Source: Setaria digitata
Taxonomy: Eukaryota; Nematoda; Chromadorea; Rhabditida; Setariidae
NCBI GenBank assembly: GCA_003640385.1
Contig: RCAB01000008.1
Location: forward strand, 496,001-560,000
Reading direction: 5' to 3'
DNA: 64,000 nt
This document shows, one piece after another, positions 37,801 through 51,903 of the stretch. A program made the translations under genes and the position numbers. Positions within the stretch are counted from its first letter, which is position 1. Each line of letters begins with the position of its first letter. The notes beneath the pieces are model-generated. The model saw only the letters and a program-made list of their open reading frames with translations, was not told the origin of the DNA and made no database searches.

Positions 37801-38525
37801 AAAGCCTCAAACATGCTCAGTTTATGGTTGTGTTAGCAACTTCTTTGCTAAATGTCCACTTTTCTCGACGAAAAAAAACTTCACAGTGTCTGGAATATAC
37901 ACCATAATGTAACGAAACATTAATCTAAATTCACGTACCAAGAATTTCCATTCTTCAGAACTACTGTTAGTGAGTTAAAGTTACTTTATATGCGATTTAT
38001 GAATTATGAAATGCATTCATCTGTTTTAAGGCAAACCTTCTGTTTTAAAATTTTTGAGAGCATTCTTTTTTTTTCAGTACTCTTTTATGCTAAAAATGAC
38101 AGAATTAACTATAATTACTGTACCCGGAAAATAAAAAGACCAGATCACTTTCCTAATTTCTAGCACAAAAAAATCCACTGATTCTTATCAACAAAAAAAC
38201 AGTGAAGATACGGAAGAGAAGCGTAAGACTAGCGTATATCCTTAGCTAAACGCTCGTTTACAGTCTTAAAAAAATGCCGTTTAAAGCTAAATTCCCTCGA
38301 AAAATCTGCAGGCACACATTTTCAGAATTTTTTTTTTTCTTGGAGAAATCAACAGAATCTACAGAAATATTACACGCATTAGATACTACAGATAAGAATT
38401 GGGAAACTTTAAGACTGACAAAATTTTTCTCATATTTAGAAGAAAAATGTTACTAATCCAATATTTCTAATAGTCTAATATTTTTCATTAGAAGAACAGA
38501 TGCCCACTTTGGAAGACCTACAAAT
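34822..38525. other. intergenic, AT-rich, with a TA microsatellite
   Basis: It should contain the upstream exons or promoter of the kinase gene and the 3' UTR of the RGL gene. The frame at 37814-37626 on the minus strand has an acceptor-like start but no motif. Nothing else was supportable. Confidence 0.45.
37403..37460. repeat. TA dinucleotide microsatellite, interrupted
   Basis: About fourteen TA units at 37403-37430, a short T-rich break, then about eight more AT units to 37460. Confidence 0.95.
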
Positions 38526-41500
38526 TTATAAATAACCGCTACTCCATCGCAGTAAATTGCACCGCTTCATTCTGTTCAATTTTTTAGTTGATGGTGCAAT
38601 GCCACCTGACACTGCCTCGCGCTCTGCGTCACTTTTTCGTCGTAACACAAAATTCAACATTGTTGATGTCGGATCTGGTGCAACAGCATAATATGGATTG
38701 CATTTCTCTGGCAAACAAAATTCACCTAAATGAAACAGATTTGGATTTCAGGAAAATTGAAATCTCATATCTAAACAGTCAAGTAAAAGTGATTCTAAAA
38801 ATCACGGAAGAGGAATGAAAAGTTATAGAGAAAAATGTAAAAATCTTTCACAAATTAAAGCCAAATTAAAAGCGTCTATTAAATATCAGTGGTACCTGTT
38901 GCAAAGTTACTACTTATCTGTGACTGAAATCTAATTCAAGTGAGTGTCAGTTTTGTACAAACAGAATATTTGAGATCTTCATGACCTCCCATTGTTATTT
39001 AAGTGATTTAAAAAGAGGTATGAGGCAACTAAGGCTAGATGAATATTGCAAATATAAAAAATTTAGAATCTCTGAAGTCTCTAATCCGAATTCTGAAGCA
39101 CATATAACAAAGCATACATCCATCAGGTAGAAGCTGAACAAGACAGTATTCCGAATGATCACCACAAATAAGATGTTTTTCCAAAATTCTTTCGATTAAT
39201 TGCGCCATCCTATCACCATTTTCGATCTGAAAATATGATTTACTGACTAGTACCCGAGAATCCATACAATTCACACAGAATTATTGCTACACTTGTAATG
39301 ATTCCACAAACCTTACTTTAAATTACATCTCCTCATAAATTAGACCAATTTATTAAACCATACCTTAATGCACTTGTAATTAGCAGTTCCTACATCATTC
39401 TTCAGTGTCTCATCTAAAGCAATACGGGCAAGATGAAATGGTGTTGTTTGATGTAATGAACTTCTCAAAATATATGCATTTGATGATGTTTCCGTAGTCT
39501 GCAACGATAAAAATAGCACAATCTATGCATGCACAGCCTTATTATGCAAGAGTTAAAAAAAAACTGCGTTTCAACAGCTCACCCTTGCAGTGTCATTAAT
39601 CTTCTTGGAAAAAATGCCTGAACGCTCTGAGCAAGACGTAATGTCATTACTGACTGGTGTTCTGCTTCTCGGAAGTGAATTTTTCTGAAAGAAGTTAAAA
39701 TACAGCTACTGCCATACAAATGTAGACTCTACCTTCTACGAAAATACTTCATATATGTTTGACCAGTACTATCCAAACTCAGTCCTACGCGAAAAGAGAT
39801 CAGGACTAACTACATTCCCATTAGAATTCAACGAAGTATGAGCAGAGGCATCACTCGATTGATGCTTCCTGTCCCAACAACCACTTGTTGACCGTCGATG
39901 CGAAAAAGCCGTACTAGGGCTGAATTCACTACCTGAAAATCATTGAAAAGACTCGTCTCTAATTTTTTTTCATTTATTTTCAAAGTTAATTCTTTGAGTT
40001 TCACTTTCCTTAATAATTTAGTCGGACTGAAGTAAGGCAACCTACCTTTCCAGAAAACTGCACTGGCTGGCGTCGAAGGAGCAGTAAATGAGCGTGAAGA
40101 AACGATACCAAAAGGACTACATGCGGTTATCAATGTCTTTTCGGCAAACGGTTTAGTAACAGTCTGAAACCATAAATCTTCAGCTGCAATGCCCGAATCA
40201 TTAGATATTTGGCCGCTGTCGTTTGGATTTTCATCTGTACTCATGCCAGATATTAGACGTGACAGTGTATGCCTGAAAGCAAGTTATATCTATGGCTAGT
40301 CAGTTTATATCATAGCTCCTTGCTATTGAGTGATTTCTTTAAAAAGTATTTATTATGGAAATTAGATATAAAGGTGATGTTCAATGAAGTAAACAACAGT
40401 ATTTGCCACTTTTCTTTCATAACAAATCTTTGCATTTTCAATGGATGAACACTCAGATCTTCAAAGTTAAACTTGATCTAAGCTTCAGACTCTTCCAAGA
40501 AAGTATAGAAGAGAAATGGTGATGTAAGTGAAGTCCAAGGTCTGAACATAAGATCCGTTACTGGTGGTGGATCGTTATGTTAAATTGGTGCCAATGTTTT
40601 TGCCGAGGCATAAAGTGCCTTGCGTAGGAATATCGACTGGGACTGAAAGGCTTTTTACAATAATGAAAGAAAAAGCAAAGGTAAACAATTTTAAAAAATT
40701 TAAATCTGGAATTTATTGACTTTATTTGAATGTGCGTTCAAAAAATACGCAATTTCTTGTGGCTTCTGCGCAAAAAAAGTTGGTAAGGGAGAGGATGAAA
40801 ATTTATCGGATGCTTTGGGACTTTTGCTTTATAAATAGATTCTCATTGACAACAAGTATGAAACGATAAGGGATGAAAATAGATCCAAGGAGAATAAACA
40901 ATGAAAAGATTCCGGAAAAGGAAAAAAATATCTTAGAAAATCAAGCAAGCAATTAAAACTAAAAATCGGCAGATCTTTATTCTTCCGGAACAACAAAGAC
41001 TGCACTGTTAATTAGGATTTACTGGAATTCAAAGAAATAAAAATCTAGAACCACATTTTTCTTTAAAAGCAATAACTTTAGTATAAAAAGAAACTAATAT
41101 ACAAAATTTAGTTCAGTATATTTAATTCTCAGGACACCAAAAGCTTATTAACATAAAATAAAAATGAACTACAAGTATGGAAAGATCAAAGTCGTCATGT
41201 ATCATCCAATAATCTGGAGTACTACTCTAATACCGTAGTTATGTTTACTACTAAATGAACGGGGAAGCTACGACACTATAGAGATGGTAAGTCCAGTGTC
41301 TCCAAAACAAATAGAGATTGGTTTCATCTTTAGTGTTATTTTTGTTCTTCTTTTTTTTTTCTTTTAAATCTTCTTTCATCAATTATAAATAACTTCTTAT
41401 AATGTTGTATAAATATGCTATAGTTTTCCTTAAACAGGAAAGAGGCAGTCATTATCCATGTTATCCAAAAATTCAAATAAGCAGGGACAAGAAATCGAGA

Positions 41501-44500
41501 AAAAGAGAAAGAGAAATGATGAGTGAGGAAGAGATGGCTAAAAGAATTTTTCTGGGTGGTGGAGAAAAAATTAAAAGAATTTTATTGTAAAAAGTATTAG
41601 TATTGTTGGAATTCATTATTAAATTCATAACCAATCAACATGGACTATATTATGCTATATTTTATTTTCGAGGGTGAGGATTAAGTCGTTCTTTGCTCTG
41701 TTACTCCAAAGCTTGAATATTTCAAATTAATATCACTGCTACCATAATAGATAAAAAAAAAAAAAGATAAAAGATAAAAGCGAACAAGTCTTTTGTTTTG
41801 CTTTAGCAGGAAAAAAAAAAGAAAAAAAAACCGGAGACTTAAGTTTGTAATTAGTGACTTCCCCAGACTCCCAGATTATACAGTCAAATATCATCATTAG
41901 CTCTATGGCTTCCTTTTAATTACAGAGCCTCTTGACGAGGAAATGGGTTTCTCAAAGATGTTTCAAAAAAAAAAAAAACCTAAAATGAAGCATTTCTTTT
42001 CAGTACCGTTGTACAGAACCAACGAAAGCCTCACATTTTTGACACTTGCCTTGGTCGAAGTCCTTTCGATGAATCCGGTTGATTAGTTGGTAACTCCACT
42101 TCTAACGACCTTACAAAACTGGAAATGGTTTGATTTAAACGTTTAAAAGGCAAAACAGCTACAGTCACGCAGTCTCATGGCAATCAACAGTGCCGGATGA
42201 CTTCATTTTTCAAGGGATAATTCTGCTTATTCGATTACCTCTCAAAAACCGACCACTAATGCATGCAATTTCTATGAATCTTGGCATTCCGTAAAGTTAT
42301 ATGAATGAAAAATAACGGAAAATGTAAAATTCAAGGCTGAAAATGTTTTTTTCTTGAATATTTTAGAAAGATTCCCTGCATTCTCAATTCCTAATAATAG
42401 AAAAATAACAGCTTTTGACCTTGGTTACATATACCAGACACTATAAAACTAAAATCTATGCGCTCTGGACTTTGACATCATATGTTAGTACGAACCAATT
42501 ACATGAAATAAAATCGAAAAAACACGAAATATCCAATAAGAATTACTGCAATAAATTTGGATACTAATGATAATCACACGTAGAACCACTTAACGACATG
42601 CAGTATATGATGATGATAGAAAACTCATATCTTTTGGCTAGGCTGCAAGATATGGTAAAAATTTTATCTTCCTCTATGAAATGAATGACCACGAAAGACA
42701 AAAGCTAACATTTAAACCAACGGGAAATAAGATAACTGAGAATTCATTATTACCTTAAGCAAGATAACTGAATATCGAATTTAGTCTTTAACAGTTATAA
42801 TAAAACTCAAAATCAAATAAATGAAACAAATAACCATTGATTTTCGTCCAGTGCTGGAAGGAAGCAGAACCATGAACAGAATGCCATATCCATAGGAATT
42901 TTATAGGCTCGACAGGCAGATTGGAAAAGGCGAATTTTGGCAATGACTTCGAATTCCTTTCGTCGCTTTTCGAAGTTTATCAAGCCTTCTGAAAAAAAAA
43001 GAGTAAAAAGTAGTATCCAGAACTATAATTTATTTATTGAATATTAATAGAGCACTAGGAAAAGAGCTTACCCTCAGTGAAATCAGGATTGGCTTGATCA
43101 ATCATGGAAAGATCGGTGAGAAAAGTACCCAAATAGGGCACTGTCCCTTGCGATTCAGCTAAATTGACATCACTTTTTGTTCTTCGGCAATTCTGAATAA
43201 GCTGTGGCCGTCTTAACGGTGACTTTTTTGCCGTACCTTCCTGAAAATAGAGGTAACTAAAATACATGCCGAAAATTTTTGAAATCACTGGTATGAATAC
43301 ATTCATAAATCAAGACTGATCAAATATTTAGGAAAAAAAAAACAAACACATAAATCAAACTTCTTCGAGAATTTGTCTAGCGCGGCGTTCTTCGCCATCA
43401 TCATCTGCATCAAATATTGATGCTAAATCACGAAACTGAGCCAAAGACGCACTGAAAAACAGCATATTTTCAATTAAATCAACTCTTGAAGGTATGATTT
43501 CTGGCCAATGTTTCTGTTTAACTTTTCTTCTAGCAAACAAAAATGTGTTAATTTCTCAGCACCCAAGAAACGTAAGCTTTCAGACGAAGTGATTTAGAAC
43601 CTAGAAACTTGTGCCCATGTGGATTTCAGCCTATACACCGGCTCTGACTGAAGCGTCGATATAATTGCTTTTAGTGAAGAAAAATTTTTTAAAGCTCTCA
43701 GTTCCTGAAAGAAAAAGAAAATCTTTGTTGTAAAATAAAGAAACGTGAGCCAAGACACGGCAGTTTAGGTTTAGAAACAACAATGTTAAATTAGTGAGTT
43801 GATCAACCAAATCAATATTAATGTTCAAAAAACCCTTGCGACATCGATCCATTTCGAGACTATTTTTGCTCGAAAATCAGGCCGACAGTCTGGAAGAACT
43901 ATACTTGTCATCACTTTCTGAACAACTGCATTGAACTGAAAATGAACGACTTCATTCTGGATATGATATTAACAGGAAAGTTGATTGGACTCAATAGCTA
44001 GCACCATCATGCGATGCTACTAATTTTTCCAGAAAATGTGGCAATGGGAATTCATATGAGTATATTCATTTTTCGAGATTTCGCATCCAGTTTAAAACGA
44101 TAAGTCACCCACACTAAGAGCATTAAAAACTTTCATAGCAGTGCTTATTCTGTTTTAGTCCATCCAATTTAATTCAAAATCACTATGCGATATTTCCAGG
44201 TATAAATTTAAAGCACCTGATCAATTGTTGCCTTTACAGTGCACACTGTTTCTGGTCCGCGTTTATGTCTCTTGTTCCATACACAACCTTGGCACTGCTG
44301 CGGTAACAACTCTTTAAACAATTCCTGTAAAAAGATATTGTGTGAAGAATATCACTACACAATCTTCTTTTTTCATAGATCCAATTCTTTTTGGAATTGT
44401 TAACAGAAATAAATAATTTATAAAGCAAACGTCTTTTTCGACAAACTGGTATCACAAAAGACTTACAGCATCCCAAAATGTGAGCTGTTCAGCAATCTGT

Positions 44501-46250
44501 ACACAATTCTCCTTCCCAATATCAAACATATTTGCCCTTTGTACACATGTATCGAAATCTGGTGCATCATAACCTGTGCTAAAGACATACTGCTCCATTG
44601 AAGGTATCTGCGCTATAAATTGAACATCAAAAATTTCATGATGATAGACAAAAAATCTACTCCAATAAGTTTTTGTGAATCTTCTGATAGCAGAAAAGGT
44701 TTCAGGTGTAAGTTTTGTGTGAGAAAAAGTGAATGCAGTGTTATGACTTTAATTATTAATTTATAACGGACGGGTTGAATGAGACACGGAAATGTGAAAT
44801 AAGCTTACTATTTGCAGATTTTAACCAAAAAATATATATACCTAAATAACGCCCATCCATAACCTGACGCTTATAAGTTTCTCGTAACTGTCGAGCTTTC
44901 GTCCTAACATCGCTAATTTTATGAATTCTACCGAATTCCATCAATCGCATTAGTGTCGCAAAGTCGGCACTTGGCTCATTGAAATCTTCAGGATACATTT
45001 CCAACCAACACATTATTATAGAACGCACAGAGCTAAAATACCTCACTAAATATGTTTTAAAACTACAATATTTTCCTATCCTGTTCATTCTCGATCTGAT
45101 ATTTGCAATCTCATGATAAATTACTGTATATGAAAGCATACTGAAAGCACTCATAGCCACTGCGAGTTTTATTTCATTTTACATAGTTATCTTTATACTT
45201 TTTAGACTACAACAACATAAACTACTGTGAGTGGCTCCTAAATAAGAATGATTAATAATGAATTAATCTTAACCACTATTTTTAACTAGTCGCAGAGCGA
45301 AGCAAAATGCTCTCGAAGCATTTACAAAATACAACTACAGGTGTTCTATTATAAAGTGACAAAGGGAAAGTTGACCATTGCAAGGTAATGGTTTTCGCCT
45401 TTCCAACTACCAACGAATTCATCTCAAGCGATACATAACGTTGAAGCAGAAGTTCGAGTACATTTGAACAAGTGGCGAAAGAACGATAAGTGGCAAAGAA
45501 TACATTGAAATGTCTTGAATCCATCAACATATCATCGCTAACAAGGCACTCCTAAAAATCATAATTATTCAAATGCCGAATAGAAAAAAAAGCATCAGCA
45601 CATATTTTATGTTTGCATTTCAAAATGTCTCACCAAACTACGGCTATTCTGTCTTCTTCATTCGGCAAACTTTCAAAGACTAGAAATATTATTCCCTTTT
45701 AAATTTTATTTTGGAAAGAGAAAGTCAAATCCAATCACGATCCCTTTTCATACATTTTTTGAGTGACTTATTCGCAAGCGAATGATTTCAGGAATAGCAA
45801 ATCTAATGGAAGAAATCAAAACAGAGTGCTGTCTCAACTACTTAAGTGCCAAATATTCTTCGCTCCTTCATTCTGATCCACTTTGCAAAAAACCTACAAC
45901 AAGTTTCTCCAGTGTCCCAGCACGAATAACTCGCTCTCGAATGGTTTCCCAGTGTAAGCGATCCGATGCACTGTCTATTGAAAAACCATTTCGCTTCACG
46001 TCTGGTGTGTGGTCATCCTGAAAACATTCATGATACTGCAAGAAAAGAAGTGTGACGAAAAGAAAATTACAGTTTCAGGGACTTCTTCTGTATTTCATTC
46101 CTTCTAACCGCCAATTTTTAACCAGCCATCAAAAAATCGAAGTACCGAAGAATCGATGCTTGGTGGTGATACATAGCGGACTTTACGTAGATATATCGCG
46201 TAAGTTGCGTCCTCTAATTTCTCCTCGCCAAAATATTTCGCAGCAGTCAT
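38526..46250 (-). CDS. rgl-1: RalGDS/RGL-family Ral guanine nucleotide exchange factor (REM + RasGEF + RA)
   Basis: A Ras effector that activates Ral. Seventeen exons fit in phase: 46250-46146, 46017-45898, 45551-45415, 45032-44842, 44612-44467, 44324-44217, 43935-43834, 43704-43601, 43451-43361, 43240-43072, 42988-42835, 40272-40046, 39932-39814, 39684-39583, 39498-39364, 39226-39118, 38725-38526 (772 residues). The N-terminus has [14 protein letters not shown] and [13 protein letters not shown]. The REM domain has [20 protein letters not shown] and [14 protein letters not shown]. The RasGEF domain has [75 protein letters not shown] and [21 protein letters not shown] Ser/Thr-rich linker follows. 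The RA domain runs from [12 protein letters not shown] through [23 protein letters not shown] and NPYYAVAPD to NFVLRRKSD. The start ATG is a choice: an alternative short first exon beginning after TTTCAG near 46420 (MASRRIAQRQAE) is possible. A 2.5 kb intron separates RasGEF and linker. Confidence 0.93.
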
Positions 46251-47070
46251 TTCATTCGTTCAAGCACCGATCAAAGTGATTCCTAAATTGAAAACTATTG
46301 TACAAGTACTCAACAAGAGATCCCTGGAGAGCATTAAAAGATAGAGAATTCACAGGTATGTCTGTACCTTGCTCTCATCCACTACTACTCAGCTTGTCGT
46401 TGAGCAATGCGACGACTAGCCATCTGAAAATAAAAATTAAATTAAGTATCCCTAGAAAGAAGGTGAGGAACAAATCGCCTAACAGATATAATAGTCAGCA
46501 GAGAGTTACCTTGACCGCTGACTGATGAACTAAATGACTCCCGAGAATGGCATTAGGAACTCCCGGGGCCACCTCTAACACCTCCCCTATTAACCAATGC
46601 ATTCACTGTTGCCAAATTGAACCACCCATCTCCACAACCACCTCATATACTTTAAGTCACATCAATCTTTATCGTCTCTCATTTTGTAATGTTTTTTCAG
46701 TTTTCTATATCGTCCTGTTGCAGCAAGCAATTATTCTCTTCAGGTTCTCTTAAATTCTAACAATATTTCATTTCCGCATTCCTTTATGTCTGAAGCTTCC
46801 CTGATTATAACGCTGTTTCCTAATTGGTAGATGAAACAGCACCCTTGCTGCTTCCAAGAGTCAACTTTCCAGCGGTTAAAATTATACAGAGAGGGACGGG
46901 ACTGTGTTGTTAACGTGTGCTCCGCAGTACACTCTGGGGTATTACGTGAGAGGGACGTCGTGTCTCACGTGAGAAGACAACACAACAATGTTCATTGGAA
47001 GGAATACTTGATTTTTTTTGACTGTCTAACAAGCAGAAAGACGGCCTTTTACTAGAAAAGTTGTTCTCTC

Positions 47071-47220
47071 TCATTTCCTTTTTGATTGCCACCAGCAGCG
47101 CCAGTAATTCCAGGAATCTGCACCAGGAAGTAGAACATTTGGAAAAGATACAATCTTCCCGTCATCCTGAGAATAAGTAAGACTACGCATGAGCTGCTGA
47201 AGTCCCACATATCGCTTCAT
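47071..47220 (-). CDS. short hypothetical ORF, 49 residues
   Basis: Reads MKRYVGLQQLMRSLTYSQDD and then an aromatic-rich tail, with an in-frame stop a few codons upstream of the Met. A TTCTCAG acceptor falls inside it, so the part after DD could be an exon in a different frame. No family recognised; it may be chance. Confidence 0.2.
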   Translation of the reverse strand: MKRYVGLQQLMRSLTYSQDDGKIVSFPNVLLPGADSWNYWRCWWQSKRK

Positions 47221-47485
47221 TGAGGAACCTAGATTTCAGTATACGAGCTGTATAAATAAATTGCATTAGCTGAATCACGACAATTTTCGATAGATATTTC
47301 ACTTAATGAGAATATCAAGATTCCACTGAATCCGTAATGACTGTGCGAAAGCGCACTATACGTGCTTCACTCTGCTACATCGACCTCGTCAGATCTGAAT
47401 GATACCATCTTAAACGTACCTTTGATTACAGCTCCACTAATAAATGATGAAATTTAGTAAGAATTCATTTATTCCGACCAACTTC

Positions 47486-47770
47486 CTATATATTCTCTTC
47501 GAGAAAAACCTGAGCAGTAAGAGATACCATATGGGCGAGCTGCACGACTGACTCCAGCGACAATGGCGATAACAAATTCGTGCTGCGTGTGACACCATCA
47601 ACAGCAAACAAAACCACTACCGATCTGACTCGGCTTATGTGAAGTTTGGTCTGATTCGCACTTAATTTCATTCTCAGTGGTGGCAGGATGACTTCAACAA
47701 GTCTTTTTCTCGAAGAAACTTCTGATACTAACAGATGGTATATTCGCTGCACATAGTGAATCTTTGTCAT
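47486..47770 (-). CDS. hypothetical ORF, 94 residues
   Basis: An uninterrupted frame from Met to stop with balanced composition (RKRLVEVILPPLRMKL, VVVLFAVDGVTRSTNLLSPL), longer than expected for this base composition. No signal peptide, motif or splice partners seen. The opposite strand is also open for about 38 codons (TIWASCTTDSSDNGDNKFVL). Unidentified. Confidence 0.25.
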   Translation of the reverse strand: MTKIHYVQRIYHLLVSEVSSRKRLVEVILPPLRMKLSANQTKLHISRVRSVVVLFAVDGVTRSTNLLSPLSLESVVQLAHMVSLTAQVFLEENI

Positions 47771-48140
47771 AAAATGGAAATTACAACTCTTCCCAAAACG
47801 ATACAGAGAAAAGAATGAAATTTATATTCTATAAACTTCACGACCACGGCGAGCTCCAACTTAATATGCAAACTGTGCACCTCCGAACTACAAAACCCAG
47901 ACAAATTCACATTAGCCTTCCAAAGTCAAGCCATCTAAATCTTTTTTAGTAAAGGAGTAGATACCCTCCGACTATAACAGCATAATTCCGAGGCCTATTT
48001 AAACTTTTTTTAGAAGTTGCTTTGTCGAGAAAAATGAATCCTTCCATGTATTCCAAACAAAGATTAATAGTTAATTTACATATATCAATAACAACAATTT
48101 AATGTTACAAAGTTAACAACAAAGAATAAACACAATTTTA

Positions 48141-49232
48141 TCAAAACTTATCGAAAGATTTTTTAGCTCCAGATGCCTTCAACACTTTCAGTACATTATA
48201 ACGGACGGTCTTCGATAATGGGCGACATTCACCGACTGTTACGATATCTCCTACTGCTACGTCCCTGAAGAAGCTACTATCAGTATTAGACCTTGAAAAT
48301 CTATTAAATAGTAGGTATACAAATATGGACAGGTGAACTATACAAAGCTATAATGCTATAACGACGAAGTTTTTAGACAAGGATTGAACTAGAATTTATT
48401 CTATGAAATCGGATTTTTATTTATTTATTTTTTAATATTATTATGCAAGTAGGGATTGAATGCTCGGTTTACATCGCACGCCGTACTAGTTGTAGAACAG
48501 GGAAAGAGGACGGTGAGGACGTATGCAAACTATGTGGGGATCTAAATTTTCACATGTGGCACAGAGAACAATGAAGTTATTACCTGAAAGCAGGTGAGCA
48601 ATGGACGGACATATTACGATGGCGTTTCTCATAACGACGGTACTTTTTGATGAAATGTAAATAATCTCGTCGAATTACTATTGTCCTTTGCATTTTCATT
48701 TTCACAACAACACCAGTCAGTATGCGTCCTCGAATCGAAACATTCCCAGTAAATGGACACTTCTTATCGATATATGTCCCAGTTATGGCCTATAATCGAA
48801 TTCAAATGAAAATTTACAAAGATTATGCTGTCTATGTGTTATGAACACTAGGCCTCTTAATCTAATACTCCCTCAACAGAAAGATAATGGGATCTCTAAA
48901 GAAAAGTCCCTTATGGGACTTGAAAATAGGAGGTCAGATTTTGTTCAATAATCAGTTCATCCCAGCTAATGATTCTATTGTAATTCAAAGACTATGATTA
49001 ATATTAACATTCTTTCCAAGGCACTAACAGACTAGACATAAAAAACACTGATTACGACTGAAATATTAAACAGCGTGACACTCACCTCACGTGGTGTTTT
49101 GAAACCCAACCCTACATTTCGAACGTAGCGTATATCCTTCTTCGCTTTTTTACCTATTCCCAAAGTTCGTAGTTTATTATTCAGAAATACAGTGGGCTGT
49201 TTTTGAAATGCTCTTTCTGTTTGTTCTGCCAT
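48141..49232 (-). CDS. rps-11: 40S ribosomal protein S11 (uS17), complete
   Basis: Component of the small ribosomal subunit that binds 18S rRNA. Three exons join in phase: 49232-49086, 48789-48584, 48264-48141, giving 158 residues, the same as human RPS11. Key stretches are [85 protein letters not shown] and [20 protein letters not shown], ending KKSFDKF. The start Met is fixed by homology. No small nucleolar RNA was recognised in its introns by eye. Confidence 0.98.
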
Positions 49233-51903
49233 TTTTTCTGCGACGTCCCAATTATAAGAAGAATAAACGAATCCTGGAAACAACTTCGCATCTCTTAGTC
49301 CACAAAAAAAGAATAAATGAAACAATTACAGCAATGGAGGAATTGTTTTATGTGGAGTATCCAATCACAAATAATGGAAAACAGCATAGCTGTAAATCTG
49401 CAACTATGTTTATTTTGTTATTCAATGCATTGTCAGTGCACCCAGTTATAAACTAAAACAGAGTGGTGAGCAAATTCATCAAAGCACATCAGGCTGAACA
49501 TACATGAGTGACCGTACATGAGAATTCACAGCACTTCTTAGTAACGCTGTCAAAGTTTTATTAGACATTTTAAGAGAAATACATCTCATCATCCAAACGG
49601 GATCAATCACTACAGCTAAGGACCATGATATCTTTCAGGTGGATTTCCTTAATAGGAAATGTCATCTCCTTTTACGAAATTGCGCTGAATATAAATCTTT
49701 CACAACCAGTAAACTACAAGGTATATATTTGCACTTCCGTCAGATAAACATCAACTGGGATTTTCATTATATCAGCTGTATTCCCCAAGATTCTTTAATC
49801 AATTAGTGACCGATCAATAGAATAAATATCCGACTTCTTTAGAGGTTATAGAGAAACTGTACTGTCATCTGCGGGGAAACAAAAGAATAGTAAGGAACTT
49901 CCACAAGGAACCTAAAACCAAACAATCCAGGTCCACATACTACTAACAAAGCCCATGCGGCCTTGTACAACCCACACAGTGATTGGTTTCGTCGCAGCGA
50001 ATGCAACATACACTTCCCATCACATCTCGGCTTGTGTAGGACAAAAGTAGAGTGATTGGTGGGAGGGACTGGGCTCTGGTGAGTCGTGTTGAAGGGACTA
50101 GAATTCTTGGTAACTATCTTCAAATTCTTTAAATGTATATTACTGAAATGAACCGCGTAAAACTACGTGTGTCCACATATGTGTGTGTCGTCATAGAATA
50201 ATCATCGCTCACTTTCGGGATCGGTCCATGAAAAGCACCAAAAAAGAAATACCTGAAATGAAGTGGAATGACCTTTGAGAAGATGAATTGAAACACTACA
50301 TAGGATTATCCCTTCCGGATTTTAAAGCATAATATAATATAATTAGAAACAAACTAAGCAGTAACTAACCAACGCAAAGAAGCACAAAAATAAAGCACGT
50401 GACTGGGAAAAGAACAGCCAAGAACTGGGACGGAAATATGGATCTGACAATAAAATCCTGAGATGTGAAAGGCTGAAAATGTGAATCAGTAAGCCCTGGT
50501 CAGTATATCATACCTTTTGTTGTACAGATTTTCATAAACCATCACTGTGCCAAAAACACTGTACTGAGATAAATCTCCAATAAATCTTTTAAAGTAAAAA
50601 AGATATTCCATTACCATGTTACTGAAGAGAGAAGAGAGAGAATTTACTCAAGAAGAAATGATTTCTAATAGTAAGACCAAGTAACAAGGGGGAAAGTCTT
50701 GAATAATTCAACACTTAGAATTACTAGTTACCTAACGCTCAACTCATACATCATTCATTGCTTACGATACTAACCATAACATATATCCAGACGAGAAGAT
50801 ATGGAAAAATCAGAACGGAAAGTACCAGTAGAACATATCCTGCACAGAGATCCCTGGCAACCATGGGAATCTGATCATTGCTGAATAATCATAATAATTC
50901 CAATCCTAAATTAAAAATATCTAACTTCCCTGCGTCAATACATAAAATCCTTCAATGATGAAATGATGAAAGACCAAAATCTTCCTTCTCTTGTAGCAAA
51001 TACACTTTAATTGCAGAGAAACACCCAAATTAACTGAATATTGATCAAATTCCATTCAATATTCTTCTAATATTAAAAGTTACAATTTTTCAGACAAATT
51101 TTCCCCTAAAATTATTTAATCTCGAAAAGCAACATGCATATAACGAAATAGGCTTAGATGCTCCATGACTAGGATCGTCTTCATCGAAATCGTTTCATTG
51201 GAAGTTTCTTTTTAGAAAATCAATACAAAATTCCGCACAATTTTTACAGAATCCGGAGCAATTCCATACCTATATTCACTATTTCCCACTGAATTTTCAC
51301 CATGAAAAATTCTCTTGAATTTATCAAATTCATTTCTAAAGATAAATGACGGCACATATAAATATGCCGTTTGTAACGACTGCAGAATGAAGATCGGAAA
51401 TTTTATGGTTAGAATTTCTGAATACACAATATTCCCAAAATACAGGTATGTATATTTCATTAATATACAGATATATATGAGAAATTTTGCTCATTCCAAC
51501 TTATTCATGATGCTGGAAAGGATTCGAGAATAGTAATTCGCATCACATCCTATGCACTCCAAATACTGCCCAAATTCCGATGGCAAAATATCCTCATAAG
51601 GATGAAAATCTGATGAAGAGGTATTACAGTAAGCAAGCCTAAAATTGAATATGACTAGTTAGAAGCAGACTTCTGAAACTAATTTAATTACAAAAGCATA
51701 ATTCCGATCAACTTCTAATTTTTGAAACCTCCGATTCCTGTTTTATGAAAACAAAGAAATTAATAGCATTTCTCACACAGAAAACACTTTCTAGCAAAAG
51801 TAATTTGCTTTCACCATTTAATCTAAAAATGTCACACCAACAGAATGAAAGAAAATAAAGAACCAATTCATAGCCTAACACTCCTAAAAAATAAAAACTA
51901 AAC
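49233..51903. other. intergenic, no gene seen
   Basis: Upstream of rps-11 and downstream of RPAP2. Positions 49915-50100 are less AT-rich and open on the minus strand for 94 codons, but the reading has no motif and low plausibility. No tRNA or snRNA was recognised. Confidence 0.45.

Larger units (their letters stand above)
46251..48140. other. intergenic with two weak minus-strand frames
   Basis: It contains the RGL upstream region and the rps-11 3' side. Two frames listed separately (47071-47220 and 47486-47770) have some coding look. The rest shows nothing. Confidence 0.4.

Noticed and set aside
37626..37814. Minus-strand frame upstream of the kinase gene
   Set aside because: It could be a 5' exon, but it has no motif and ends in a hydrophobic AT-driven stretch.
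49839..50123. 94-codon minus-strand frame
   Set aside because: No motif, no splice partners, and composition like nearby noncoding DNA of slightly higher GC.
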